A stretch of 64,000 nt of DNA from Megachile rotundata (Eukaryota > Arthropoda > Insecta > Hymenoptera > Megachilidae). Positions 1 through 13,203 of the stretch are shown here, piece by piece. Position 1 is the first letter of the stretch. Each line of letters opens with the position of its first letter. The translations under genes and the position numbers were made by a program. Location of the stretch: NCBI RefSeq assembly GCF_050947335.1, contig NW_027473317.1, forward strand, positions 2,914,001 through 2,978,000, written 5' to 3'. Under the pieces are notes generated by a model. It was not told where the DNA came from. It worked only from the letters and a program-made list of their open reading frames with translations, and searched no databases.

Positions 1-159
1 GATTGTCTGATTGTGATTGTATGATTGTGATTGTACGATTGTGATTGTCTGATCGTGATTGTATGATTGTAATTGTATGATTGTGATTGCATGATTGTGA
101 TTGTATGATTGCGATTTTATTATTGTGATTGCATGATTGCGTTTGTATTATTGTGATTG

Positions 160-230
160 TACGATTGTGATTGTACGATTGTGATTGTACGATTGTGATT
201 GTACGATTGTGATTGTACGATTGTGATTGT
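160..230. repeat. Run of five TACGATT-type variant units
   Basis: Five successive units carry C instead of T just before the unit-start G, giving TACGATTG and so one CpG per unit. The same run sits upstream of the HindIII landmark in other block copies with different lengths: five units near 7,960-8,030, eight at 39,495-39,600, three near 45,360-45,390, eight at 50,301-50,405 and five at 62,000-62,065. Varying length in a fixed context indicates local expansion and contraction of one variant unit. Confidence 0.9.
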
Positions 231-258
231 ATGATTGTGATTGTAAGCTTGTGATTGT

Positions 259-496
259 CTCATTGTGATTGTATGATTGTGATTGTATGATTGTGATTGT
301 ATGATTGTGATTGTATGATTGTGATTGTATGATTGTGATTGTATGATTGTGATTGTATGATTGTGATTGTATGATTGTGATTGTATGATTGTGATTGTAT
401 GATTGTGATTGTATGATTGTGATTGTATGATTGTGATTGTATGATTGTGATTGTATGATTGTGATTGTATGATTGTGATTGTATGATTGTGATTGT
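259..496. repeat. Homogeneous canonical run, about 17 units
   Basis: Between the GTCTCATTG landmark at 253 and the GTATAATTGTGG landmark near 497 the units are identical to the consensus, about 17 in a row. The equivalent interval is about 15 units after 8,051 and about 12 units after 36,522. The flanking variants are the same in all three, so only the number of consensus units differs, as expected for slippage or unequal exchange within a perfect run. Confidence 0.92.
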
Positions 497-2113
497 ATAA
501 TTGTGGTTGTATGACTTTAATTGTATGATTGTGATTGTATGATTGTGATTGTATTATTTTGATTGTATTATTTTGATTGTATGATTGTGATTGTATGATT
601 GTGATTGTGTGATTGTGATTGTATGATTGTTATTGTATGATTGTCACTGTATGATTGTGATTGTATGATAGTGATTGTATGATTGTGATTGTATGATTGT
701 GATTGTATGATTGTGATTGTATTATTGTGATTGTACGATTGCGATTGTATGACTGCGATTGTATGATTGCGATTGTATGATTGCGATTGTATGATTGTGA
801 TTGTATGACTGTGATTGTGTGATTGTTTTTGTATGATTGTGATTGTATGACTTTAGTTGTATGATTGTGATTGTATGATTTTGATTGTATGATTGTGATC
901 GTATGATTGTGATTGTGTGATTGTCATTGTATGATTGCCATTGTATGATTGTGATTGTATGATTGTGATTGTATGATGGTGATTGTTTGACTGTGATTGT
1001 GTGATTGTGATTGCATGATTGTGATTGCATGATTGTGATTGCATGATTGTGATTGTAGGATTGTGATTTTATGGCTGTGATTGTATGATAGTGATTGTAT
1101 GATTGTGATTGTATGATTGTGATTGTATGATTGTGATTGTATGCTTGTGATTGCATGATTGTGATTGTATGATATTGTCTATATTATTGTGATTGTATGA
1201 TTGTGATTGTATGATATTGTTTGTGTTATTGTGATTGTACGATTGTGATTGTATGATTGTGATTGTATGATTGTGATTGTATGATTGTGATTGTATGATT
1301 GTGATTGTATGATTGTGATTGTATGATTTTGTTTGTATGATTGTGATTGTATGATTGTGGTTGTATGATTGTGGTTGTATGATTGTGATTGTATGATTGT
1401 GATTGTATGATTTTGTTTGTATGATTGTGATTGTATGATTGTGATTGTATGATTGTGATTGTATGATTGTGATTGTATGATTGTGATTGTATGATTGTGA
1501 TTGTATGATTGTGGTTGTATGCTTGTGATTGCATGATTGTGATTGTATGATTGTGATTGTATGATTGTGATTGTATGATTGTGATTGTATGACTTTAATT
1601 GTATGATTGTGATTGTATGAAAGTGATTGTATTATTTTGATTGTGTGATTCTGATTGTATGATTGTGATTGTATGATTGTGATTGTATGATGGTGATTGT
1701 ATGATTGTAATTGTATGACTGTGATTGTGTGATTGTTTTTGTATGATTGTGATTGTATGATAGTAGTTGTATGATTGTGATCGTATGATTATGATTGTAC
1801 GATTGTGATTGTATGATTGTGATTGTATGATTGTGATTGTATGATTGTGATTGTATGATTGTGGTTGTACGATAGTCATTGCGACATTACGATCTTATGA
1901 TTGCGATTGTATGACTGTGATTGTATGATTGTGATTGTATGATTGTGATTGTATGATTGTGATTGTATGATTGTGATTGTATGATTGTGATTGTACGATT
2001 GTGATAGTATGATCGTGATTGTATGATTGTAATAGTATGATTGTGATTGCATGATTGTGATTGTATGATTGCGATTTTATTATTGTGATTGTATGATTGT
2101 GATTGTATGATTG

Positions 2114-5100
2114 TCATTGTACGAATGTGATTGTATGACTTTTATTGTATGATTGTGATTGCATGATTGTGATTGTATGATTGTGATTGTATGATTGCGA
2201 TTGTATGATTGTGATTGTATGATTGTGATTGTATGATTGTGATTGTATGATTTTGATTGTATGATTGTGATTGCATGATTGAGATTGTATGATTGTGATT
2301 GTATGATTGTGATTGTATGATTGTGATTGTATGCTTGTGATTGTATGATTGTGATTGTATAATTGTGATTATATGATTGTGATTGTATGATTGTGATTGT
2401 ATGATTGCGTTTGTATGATTGTGCTTGTATGATTGTGATTGTGAGATTGCGATTGTATGATTGCGATTTTATGATTGTGTTTGTATGATTGCGATTGTAT
2501 GATTGTGATCGTATGATTGTGGTTATATAATTATTGTTCCATGATTGTGATTGTATGATTGTTCCTGCATGATTATGATCGTATGATTGTAATTGCATGA
2601 TTCAGATTGTATGATTGTGATTTTATGATTGTGATTATATGATTGCGATTGTATGATTGCAATTGTATGACTGTGATTGTGTGATTGTTTTTGTATGATT
2701 GTGATTGTATGATAGTAATTGTATGATTGTGATCGTATGATTATGATTGTACGATTGTGATTGTATGATTGTGATTGTATGATTGTGATTGTATGATTGT
2801 GATTGTATGATTGTGGTTGTACGATAGTCATTGCGACATTACGATCTTATGATTGCGATTGTATGACTGTGATTGTATGATTGTGATTGTATGATTGTGA
2901 TTGTATGACTGTGATTGTATGATTGTGATTGTATGATTGTGATTGTACGATTGTGATAGTATGATTGTGATTGTATGATTGTGATTGTATGATTGTGATT
3001 GTATGATTGTGATTGTATGATTGTGATTTTATAATTGTGGTTGTATGACTTTAATTGTATGATTGTGATTGTATGATTGTGATTGTATTATTTTGATTGT
3101 ATTATTTTGATTGTATGATTGTGATTGTATGATTGTGATTGTGTGATTGTGATTGTATGATTGTTATTGTATGATTGTCACTGTATGATTGTGATTGTAT
3201 GATAGTGATTGTATGATTGTGATTGTATGATTGTGATTGTATGATTGTGATTGTATTATTGTGATTGTACGATTGCGATTGTATGACTGCGATTGTATGA
3301 TTGCGATTGTATGATTGCGATTGTATGACTGTGATTGTATGACTGTGATTGTGTGATTGTTTTTGTATGATTGTGATTGTATGACTTTAGTTGTATGATT
3401 GTGATTGTATGATTTTGATTGTATGATTGTGATCGTATGATTGTGATTTTGTGATTGTCATTGTATGATTGCCATTGTATGATTGTGATTGTATGATTGT
3501 GATTGTATGATGGTGATTGTTTGACTGTGATTGTGTGATTGTGATTGCATGATTGTGATTGTAGGATTGCGATTTTATTATTGTGATTGTATGATTGTGA
3601 TTGTATGATTGTGATTGTATGATTGTCATTGTACGAATGTGATTGTATGACTTTTATTGTATGATTGTGATTGCATGATTGTGATTGTATGATTGTGATT
3701 GTATGATTGCGATTGTATGATTGTGATTGTATGATTGTGATTGTATGATTGTGATTGTATGATTTTGATTGTATGATTGTGATTGCATGATTGAGATTGT
3801 ATGATTGTGATTGTATGATTGTGATTGTATGATTGTGATTGTATGCTTGTGATTGTATGATTGTGATTGTATAATTGTGATTATATGATTGTGATTGTAT
3901 GATTGTGATTGTATGATTGCGTTTGTATGATTGTGCTTGTATGATTGTGATTGTGAGATTGCGATTGTATGATTGCGATTTTATGATTGTGTTTGTATGA
4001 TTGCGATTGTATGATTGTGATCGTATGATTGTGGTTATATAATTATGGTTCCATGATTGTGATTGTATGATTGTTCCTGCATGATTATGATCGTATGATT
4101 GTAATTGCATGATTCAGATTGTATGATTGTGATTTTATGATTGTGATTATATGATTGCGATTGTATGATTGCAATTGTATGACTGTGATTGTGTGATTGT
4201 TTTTGTATGATTGTGATTGTATGATAGTAATTGTATGATTGTGATCGTATGATTATGATTGTACGATTGTGATTGTATGATTGTGATTGTATGATTGTGA
4301 TTGTATGATTGTGATTGTATGATTGTGGTTGTACGATAGTCATTGCGACATTACGATCTTATGATTGCGATTGTATGACTGTGATTGTATGATTGTGATT
4401 GTATGATTGTGATTGTATGATTGTGATTGTATGATTGTGATTGTACGATTGTGATAGTATGATTGTGATTGTATGATTGTGATTGTATGATTGTGATTGT
4501 ATGATTGTGATTGTATGATTGTGATTGTATAATTGTGGTTGTATGACTTTAATTGTATGATTGTGATTGTATGATTGTGATTGTATTATTTTGATTGTAT
4601 TATTTTGATTGTATGATTGTGATTGTATGATTGTGATTGTGTGATTGTGATTGTATGATTGTTATTGTATGATTGTCACTGTATGATTGTGATTGTATGA
4701 TAGTGATTGTATGATTGTGATTGTATGATTGTGATTGTATGATTGTGATTGTATTATTGTAATTGTACGATTGCGATTGTATGACTGCGATTGTATGATT
4801 GCGATTGTATGATTGCGATTGTATGATTGTGATTGTATGACTGTGATTGTGTGATTGTTTTTGTATGATTGTGATTGTATGACTTTAGTTGTATGATTGT
4901 GATTGTATGATTTTGATTGTATGATTGTGATCGTATGATTGTGATTTTGTGATTGTCATTGTATGATTGCCATTGTATGATTGTGATTGTATGATTGTGA
5001 TTGTATGATGGTGATTGTTTGACTGTGATTGTGTGATTGTGATTGCATGATTGTGATTGCATGATTGTGATTGCATGATTGTGATTGTAGGATTGTGATT

Positions 5101-5137
5101 TTATGGCTGTGATTGTATGATAGTGATTGTATGATTG
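2114..5137. repeat. Tandem alpha HOR, about 1,512 bp period, two copies
   Basis: Landmarks repeat at a spacing of 1,512 bp (108 units): GTTCCTGCATGATTATG at 2,561 and 4,073, GCGACATTACGATC at 2,833 and 4,345, and TCATTGTACGAATG at 2,114 and 3,626. Elsewhere in the pair the spacing is 1,498 bp (GTATAATTGTGG at 3,031 and 4,529), so single 14-bp units have been gained or lost inside copies. Block A2 has only one of the two copies (10,317 and 10,589); block A3 has both, at a spacing of 1,540 bp. The outer boundaries are approximate because all sequence here is built from the same unit. Confidence 0.82.
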
Positions 5138-5818
5138 TGATTGTATGATTGTGATTGTATGATTGTGATTGTATGCTTGTGATTGCATGATTGTGATTGT
5201 ATGATATTGTCTATATTATTGTGATTGTATGATTGTGATTGAATGATATTGTTTGTGTTATTGTGATTGTACGATTGTGATTGTATGATTGTGATTGTAT
5301 GATTGTGATTGTATGATTGTGATTGTATGATTGTGATTGTATGATTGTGATTGTATGATTTTGTTTGTATGATTGTGATTGTATGATTGTGATTGTATGA
5401 TTGTGGTTGTATGATTGTGATTGTATGATTGTGATTGTATGATTTTGTTTGTATGATTGTGATTGTATGATTGTGATTGTATGATTGTGCTTGTATGATT
5501 GTGATTGTGACATTGCGATTGTATGATTGCGATTTTATGATTGTGTTTGTATGATTGCGATTGTATGATTGTGATCGTATGATTGTGGATATATAATTAT
5601 GGTTCCATGATTGTGATTGTATGATTGTTCCTGCATGATTATGATCGTATGATTGTAATTGCATGTTTCAGATTGTATGATTGTGATTTTCTGATTGTGA
5701 TTATACGATTGCGATTGTATGATTGCAATTTTATGAGTGTGATTATATGAATATGATTGTATGATTGTGATTGTATGATTGCGATTGTATGATTGTCATT
5801 GTATGATTGTGGTTGTAT

Positions 5819-5930
5819 GATCGTGATTGTATGATCATGATTGTATGATCGTGATTGTATGATCGTGATTGTATGATCGTGATTGTATGATCGTGATTGT
5901 ATGATCGTGATTGCATGATCGTGATTGTAT
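5819..5930. repeat. Run of eight GATCGTG-type variant units
   Basis: Eight successive units begin GATCGTG (C for T at unit position 4), giving a CpG and a GATC in each. The second unit reads GATCATG. The run marks the beta subfamily. Copies of it, including the odd second unit, occur at 12,063, 16,641, 20,603 and 24,369. Related runs without the GATCATG unit lie at 7,457-7,568, about 18,279-18,390, 22,380-22,500, 26,146-26,270 and 28,490-28,610. Shorter runs of three to five units lie elsewhere in the beta stretch. Confidence 0.9.
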
Positions 5931-7456
5931 GATTGTGATTGTATGACTGTGATTGTATAATAGTGATTGTGACATCGCGATTGTATGATTGCGATTGTAT
6001 GATTGTGATTGTATGATTGTGATTGTATGATTGTGATTGTTTGATTGTGATTGTATGATAGTGATTGCGACATTGCGATTGTATGATTGCGATTGTATGA
6101 TTGTGATTGTATGACTGTGATTGTATGATTGTGATAGTAAGATTGTGATTGTATGATTGTGATTGTATGATTGTGATTGTATGATTTTTATTGTATAATT
6201 GGGATTGTATGATTGGGATTGTATGATTGGGATTGTATGATTGTGATAGAATGATTGTGATAGAATGATTGCGATTGTATGATTGCGATTGTATGATTGC
6301 GATTGTATGATTGCGATTGTATGATTGTGATTGTATGATTGCGTTTGTATGATTGCGATTGTATGATTGTGATTGTATGATCGTGATTGTATGATCGTGA
6401 TTGTATGATCGTGATTGTATGATTGTGATTGTATGATTGTGATTGTACGATAGTGATTGTGACATTGCGATTGTATGATTGCGATTGTATGATTGTGATT
6501 GTATGACTGTGATTGTATGATTGTGATTGTATGATTGTGATTGTATGATTGTGATTGTACGACTGTGATTGTATGATTGTGATTGTATGATAGTGATTGT
6601 GATATTGCGATTGTATGATTGCGATTGGATGATTGTGATTGCATGACTGTGATTGTATGATTGTGTTTGTATGATTGTGATTGTATGATTGTGATTGTAT
6701 AATTGTCATTGTATGATTGTGATTGTATGACTTTTATTGTATGATTGTGATTGTATGATTGTGATTGTATGATGGTGATTGTATGATTGTGATTTTATGT
6801 TTGTGATTATATGATTCTGATTGTATGATTGTGATTGTATGATTGAGATTGAATGATTGGGATTGTATGATTGTGATTGTATGATTGTGATTGTATGATA
6901 GTGATTGTGACATTGCGATTGTATGATTGCGATTGTAATATTGCGATTGTATGATTGTGATTGTATGATTGTGATTGTATGATTGTGATTGTATGATCGT
7001 GATTGTATGATTGTGATTGCATGATTGTGATTGTATGATTGTGATTGTATGATTGTGATTGTATGATTTTAATTGCATAATTGGGATTGTATGATTGGGA
7101 TTGTATGATTGGGATTGTATGATTGTGATTGTATGATTGTGGTTGTATGTTTGAGATTGAATGATTGGGATTGTATGATTGTGATTGTGTGATTGTGATT
7201 GTATGATTGTGATTGTATGATTGTGATTGTATGATTGTGATTGTATGATTGTGATTGTATGATTGATATTGTATGATTGTGATTGTATGATTGTGATTGT
7301 ATGATTGTGATTGTATGATTGTGATTGTATGATTGTGATTGTATGATTGTGATAGAATGATTGCGATTGTATGATTGCGATTGTATGATTGCGATTGTAT
7401 GATTGTGATTGTATCATTGCGTTTGTATGATTGCGATTGTATGATTGTCATTGTAT

Positions 7457-7568
7457 GATCGTGATCGTATGATCGTGATTGTATGATCGTGATTGTATGA
7501 TCGTGATTGTATGATCGTGATTGTATGATCGTGATTGTATGATCGTGATTGTATGATCGTGATTGTAT
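7457..7568. repeat. Second GATCGTG variant run of block A1
   Basis: Eight units begin GATCGTG; the first carries a second CpG (GATCGTGATCGTAT). The run precedes TATAACAGTGATTGTGACATTGCG-like units and the end of block A1. The equivalent run at about 18,279 in block A3 has the same doubly altered first unit, which supports the A1 to A3 relationship. Confidence 0.88.
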
Positions 7569-7798
7569 GATTGTGATTGTATGACTGTGATTGTATAACA
7601 GTGATTGTGACATTGCGATTGTATGATTGCGACTGTGTGATTGCGACTGTATCATTGAGATTGTATGATTGTGATTGCATGATTGTGATTATATGATTGT
7701 GATTGTATGATTGTGATTGTATGATTGTGATTGCATGATTGTGATTGTATGATTGAGATTGTATGATTGTGATGGTATGATTGTGATGGAATGATTGT

Positions 7799-10700
7799 GA
7801 TTGTCTGATTGTGATTGTATGATTGTGATTGTACGATTGTGATTGTCTGATCGTGATTGTATGATTGTAATTGTATGATTGTGATTGCATGATTGTGATT
7901 GTATGATTGCGATTTTATTATTGTGATTGCATGATTGCGTTTGTATTATTGTGATTGTACGATTGTGATTGTACGATTGTGATTGTACGATTGTGATTGT
8001 ACGATTGTGATTGTACGATTGTGATTGTATGATTGTGATTGTAAGCTTGTGATTGTCTCATTGTGATTGTATGATTGTGATTGTATGATTGTGATTGTAT
8101 GATTGTGATTGTATGATTGTGATTGTATGATTGTGATTGTATGATTGTGATTGTATGATTGTGATTGTATGATTGTGATTGTATGATTGTGATTGTATGA
8201 TTGTGATTGTATGATTGTGATTGTATGATTGTGATTGTATGATTGTGATTGTATGATTGTGATTGTATAATTGTGGTTGTATGACTTTAATTGTATGATT
8301 GTGATTGTATGATTGTGATTGTATTATTTTGATTGTATTATTTTGATTGTATGATTGTGATTGTATGATTGTGATTGTGTGATTGTGATTGTATGATTGT
8401 TATTGTATGATTGTCACTGTATGATTGTGATTGTATGATAGTGATTGTATGATTGTGATTGTATGATTGTGATTGTATGATTGTGATTGTATTATTGTGA
8501 TTGTACGATTGCGATTGTATGACTGCGATTGTATGATTGCGATTGTATGATTGCGATTGTATGATTGTGATTGTATGACTGTGATTGTGTGATTGTTTTT
8601 GTATGATTGTGATTGTATGACTTTAGTTGTATGATTGTGATTGTATGATTTTGATTGTATGATTGTGATCGTATGATTGTGATTGTGTGATTGTCATTGT
8701 ATGATTGCCATTGTATGATTGTGATTGTATGATTGTGATTGTATGATGGTGATTGTTTGACTGTGATTGTGTGATTGTGATTGCATGATTGTGATTGCAT
8801 GATTGTGATTGCATGATTGTGATTGTAGGATTGTGATTTTATGGCTGTGATTGTATGATAGTGATTGTATGATTGTGATTGTATGATTGTGATTGTATGA
8901 TTGTGATTGTATGCTTGTGATTGCATGATTGTGATTGTATGATATTGTCTATATTATTGTGATTGTATGATTGTGATTGTATGATATTGTTTGTGTTATT
9001 GTGATTGTACGATTGTGATTGTATGATTGTGATTGTATGATTGTGATTGTATGATTGTGATTGTATGATTGTGATTGTATGATTGTGATTGTATGATTTT
9101 GTTTGTATGATTGTGATTGTATGATTGTGGTTGTATGATTGTGGTTGTATGATTGTGATTGTATGATTGTGATTGTATGATTTTGTTTGTATGATTGTGA
9201 TTGTATGATTGTGATTGTATGATTGTGATTGTATGATTGTGATTGTATGATTGTGATTGTATGATTGTGATTGTATGATTGTGGTTGTATGCTTGTGATT
9301 GCATGATTGTGATTGTATGATTGTGATTGTATGATTGTGATTGTATGATTGTGATTGTATGACTTTAATTGTATGATTGTGATTGTATGAAAGTGATTGT
9401 ATTATTTTGATTGTGTGATTCTGATTGTATGATTGTGATTGTATGATTGTGATTGTATGATGGTGATTGTATGATTGTAATTGTATGACTGTGATTGTGT
9501 GATTGTTTTTGTATGATTGTGATTGTATGATAGTAGTTGTATGATTGTGATCGTATGATTATGATTGTACGATTGTGATTGTATGATTGTGATTGTATGA
9601 TTGTGATTGTATGATTGTGATTGTATGATTGTGGTTGTACGATAGTCATTGCGACATTACGATCTTATGATTGCGATTGTATGACTGTGATTGTATGATT
9701 GTGATTGTATGATTGTGATTGTATGATTGTGATTGTATGATTGTGATTGTACGATTGTGATAGTATGATCGTGATTGTATGATTGTAATAGTATGATTGT
9801 GATTGCATGATTGTGATTGTATGATTGCGATTTTATTATTGTGATTGTATGATTGTGATTGTATGATTGTCATTGTACGAATGTGATTGTATGACTTTTA
9901 TTGTATGATTGTGATTGCATGATTGTGATTGTATGATTGTGATTGTATGATTGCGATTGTATGATTGTGATTGTATGATTGTGATTGTATGATTGTGATT
10001 GTATGATTTTGATTGTATGATTGTGATTGCATGATTGAGATTGTATGATTGTGATTGTATGATTGTGATTGTATGATTGTGATTGTATGCTTGTGATTGT
10101 ATGATTGTGATTGTATAATTGTGATTATATGATTGTGATTGTATGATTGTGATTGTATGATTGCGTTTGTATGATTGTGCTTGTATGATTGTGATTGTGA
10201 GATTGCGATTGTATGATTGCGATTTTATGATTGTGTTTGTATGATTGCGATTGTATGATTGTGATCGTATGATTGTGGTTATATAATTATGGTTCCATGA
10301 TTGTGATTGTATGATTGTTCCTGCATGATTATGATCGTATGATTGTAATTGCATGATTCAGATTGTATGATTGTGATTTTATGATTGTGATTATATGATT
10401 GCGATTGTATGATTGCAATTGTATGACTGTGATTGTGTGATTGTTTTTGTATGATTGTGATTGTATGATAGTAATTGTATGATTGTGATCGTATGATTAT
10501 GATTGTACGATTGTGATTGTATGATTGTGATTGTATGATTGTGATTGTATGATTGTGATTGTATGATTGTGGTTGTACGATAGTCATTGCGACATTACGA
10601 TCTTATGATTGCGATTGTATGACTGTGATTGTATGATTGTGATTGTATGATTGTGATTGTATGATTGTGATTGTATGATTGTGATTGTACGATTGTGATA

Positions 10701-13203
10701 GTATGATTGTGATTGTATGATTGTGATTGTATGATTGTGATTGTATGATTGTGATTGTATGATTGTGATTGTATAATTGTGGTTGTATGACTTTAATTGT
10801 ATGATTGTGATTGTATGATTGTGATTGTATTATTTTGATTGTATTATTTTGATTGTATGATTGTGATTGTATGATTGTGATTGTGTGATTGTGATTGTAT
10901 GATTGTTATTGTATGATTGTCACTGTATGATTGTGATTGTATGATAGTGATTGTATGATTGTGATTGTATGATTGTGATTGTATGATTGTGATTGTATTA
11001 TTGTGATTGTACGATTGCGATTGTATGACTGCGATTGTATGATTGCGATTGTATGATTGCGATTGTATGATTGTGATTGTATGACTGTGATTGTGTGATT
11101 GTTTTTGTATGATTGTGATTGTATGACTTTAGTTGTATGATTGTGATTGTATGATTTTGATTGTATGATTGTGATCGTATGATTGTGATTTTGTGATTGT
11201 CATTGTATGATTGCCATTGTATGATTGTGATTGTATGATTGTGATTGTATGATGGTGATTGTTTGACTGTGATTGTGTGATTGTGATTGCATGATTGTGA
11301 TTGCATGATTGTGATTGCATGATTGTGATTGTAGGATTGTGATTTTATGGCTGTGATTGTATGATAGTGATGGTATGATTGTGATTGTATGATTGTGATT
11401 GTATGATTGTGATTGTATGCTTGTGATTGCATGATTGTGATTGTATGATATTGTCTATATTATTGTGATTGTATGATTGTGATTGTATGATATTGTTTGT
11501 GTTATTGTGATTGTACGATTGTGATTGTATGATTGTGATTGTATGATTGTGATTGTATGATTGTGATTGTATGATTGTGATTGTATGATTGTGATTGTAT
11601 GATTTTGTTTGTATGATTGTGATTGTATGATTGTGATTGTATGATTGTGGTTGTATGATTGTGATTGTATGATTGTGATTGTATGATTTTGTTTGTATGA
11701 TTGTGATTGTATGATTGTGATTGTATGATTGTGCTTGTATGATTGTGATTGTGACATTGCGATTGTATGATTGCGATTTTATGATTGTGTTTGTATGATT
11801 GCGATTGTATGATTGTGATCGTATGATTGTGGATATATAATTATGGTTCCATGATTGTGATTGTATGATTGTTCCTGCATGATTATGATCGTATGATTGT
11901 AATTGCATGTTTCAGATTGTATGATTGTGATTTTCTGATTGTGATTATACGATTGCGATTGTATGACTGCAATTTTATGAGTGTGATTATATGAATATGA
12001 TTGTATGATTGTGATTGTATGATTGCGATTGTATGATTGTCATTGTATGATTGTGGTTGTATGATCGTGATTGTATGATCATGATTGTATGATCGTGATT
12101 GTATGATCGTGATTGTATGATCGTGATTGTATGATCGTGATTGTATGATCGTGATTGCATGATCGTGATTGTATGATTGTGATTGTATGACTGTGATTGT
12201 ATAATAGTGATTGTGACATCGCGATTGTATGATTGCGATTGTATGATTGTGATTGTATGATTGTGATTGTATGATTGTGATTGTTTGATTGTGATTGTAT
12301 GATAGTGATTGCGACATTGCGATTGTATGATTGCGATTGTATGATTGTGATTGTATGACTGTGATTGTATGATTGTGATAGTAAGATTGTGATTGTATGA
12401 TTGTGATTGTATGATTGTGATTGTATGACTTTTATTGTATAATTGGGATTGTATGATTGGGATTGTATGATTGGGATTGTATGATTGTGATAGAATGATT
12501 GTGATAGAATGATTGCGATTGTATGATTGCGATTGTATGATTGCGATTGTATGATTGCGATTGTATGATTGTGATTGTATGATTGCGTTTGTATGATTGC
12601 GATTGTATGATTGTGATTGTATGATCGTGATTGTATGATCGTGATTGTATGATCGTGATTGTATGATTGTGATTGTATGATTGTGATTGTACGATAGTGA
12701 TTGTGACATTGCGATTGTATGATTGCGATTGTATGATTGTGATTGTATGACTGTGATTGTATGATTGTGATTGTATGATTGTGATTGTATGATTGTGATT
12801 GTACGACTGTGATTGTATGATTGTGATTGTATGATAGTGATTGTGATATTGCGATTGTATGATTGCGATTGGATGATTGTGATTGCATGACTGTGATTGT
12901 ATGATTGTGTTTGTATGATTGTGATTGTATGATTGTGATTGTATAATTGTCATTGTATGATTGTGATTGTATGACTTTTATTGTATGATTGTGATTGTAT
13001 GATTGTGATTGTATGATGGTGATTGTATGATTGTGATTTTATGTTTGTGATTATATGATTCTGATTGTATGATTGTGATTGTATGATTGAGATTGAATGA
13101 TTGGGATTGTATGATTGTGATTGTATGATTGTGATTGTATGATAGTGATTGTGACATTGCGATTGTATGATTGCGATTGTAATATTGCGATTGTATGATT
13201 GTG
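7799..13203. repeat. Composite block A2, copy of A1 with two deletions
   Basis: The first 250 bp look identical to positions 1-250 (offset 7,798). The offset falls to 7,770 after the canonical run (two units fewer), to 7,756 near 9.8 kb (one unit fewer), and to 6,244 past 10.6 kb because one 1,512-bp alpha HOR copy is missing. The match with A1 at offset 6,244 continues through alpha into beta sequence until about 13,200, where the block breaks off. Positions 6,946-7,744 of A1 therefore have no partner here. Within 10.6-13.0 kb it is closer to block A3 than to A1 at several single-base differences. Confidence 0.87.

Larger units (their letters stand above)
1..7744. repeat. Composite block A1 (alpha then beta subfamily)
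   Basis: This is the fullest of three related blocks. It opens with a TACGATT-variant run and a HindIII landmark. A homogeneous canonical run and about 5 kb of alpha units follow (landmarks GTATAATTGTGG at about 497, 3,031 and 4,529; GATATTGTCTATATT at 1,171 and 5,203; GTTCCTGCATGATTATG at 2,561, 4,073 and 5,627; GCGACATTACGATC at 1,881, 2,833 and 4,345). From about 5,640 it passes to beta units with GATCGTG runs and GGGATTG variants. Its first 2 kb recur at 7,799 almost unchanged, 2.4-7.7 kb recurs at 13.2-18.6 kb, and its first 0.8 kb recurs at 36,270. The left edge is the window edge, so the block may be longer. Its right edge is where it stops matching the A3 copy, near 7,744. Confidence 0.85.

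Noticed and set aside
245..250. Periodic HindIII sites as remnants of cloning vector or an engineered array
   Set aside because: AAGCTT arises in phase from the unit by substitution and is copied with its landmark flanks. No vector sequence is present.
722..1156. 144-codon - strand open frame that recurs at 4,754, 8,492, 10,998 and 15,576
   Set aside because: Recurrence reflects duplication of the DNA blocks. The peptide is the unit translated, with variants that match DNA-level landmarks, and adjacent frames are equally open.
1868..1900. GTACGATAGTCATTGCGAC stretch as a foreign insertion or a tRNA/ncRNA fragment
   Set aside because: It keeps the 14-bp phase and each piece aligns to a unit with a few substitutions. 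There is no cloverleaf or inverted repeat.
2525..2535. TATATAA as a promoter TATA box (also at the other GTTCCTGCATG copies)
   Set aside because: It arises from two or three substitutions in an in-phase repeat unit and is copied with the alpha landmark. No transcription unit follows.
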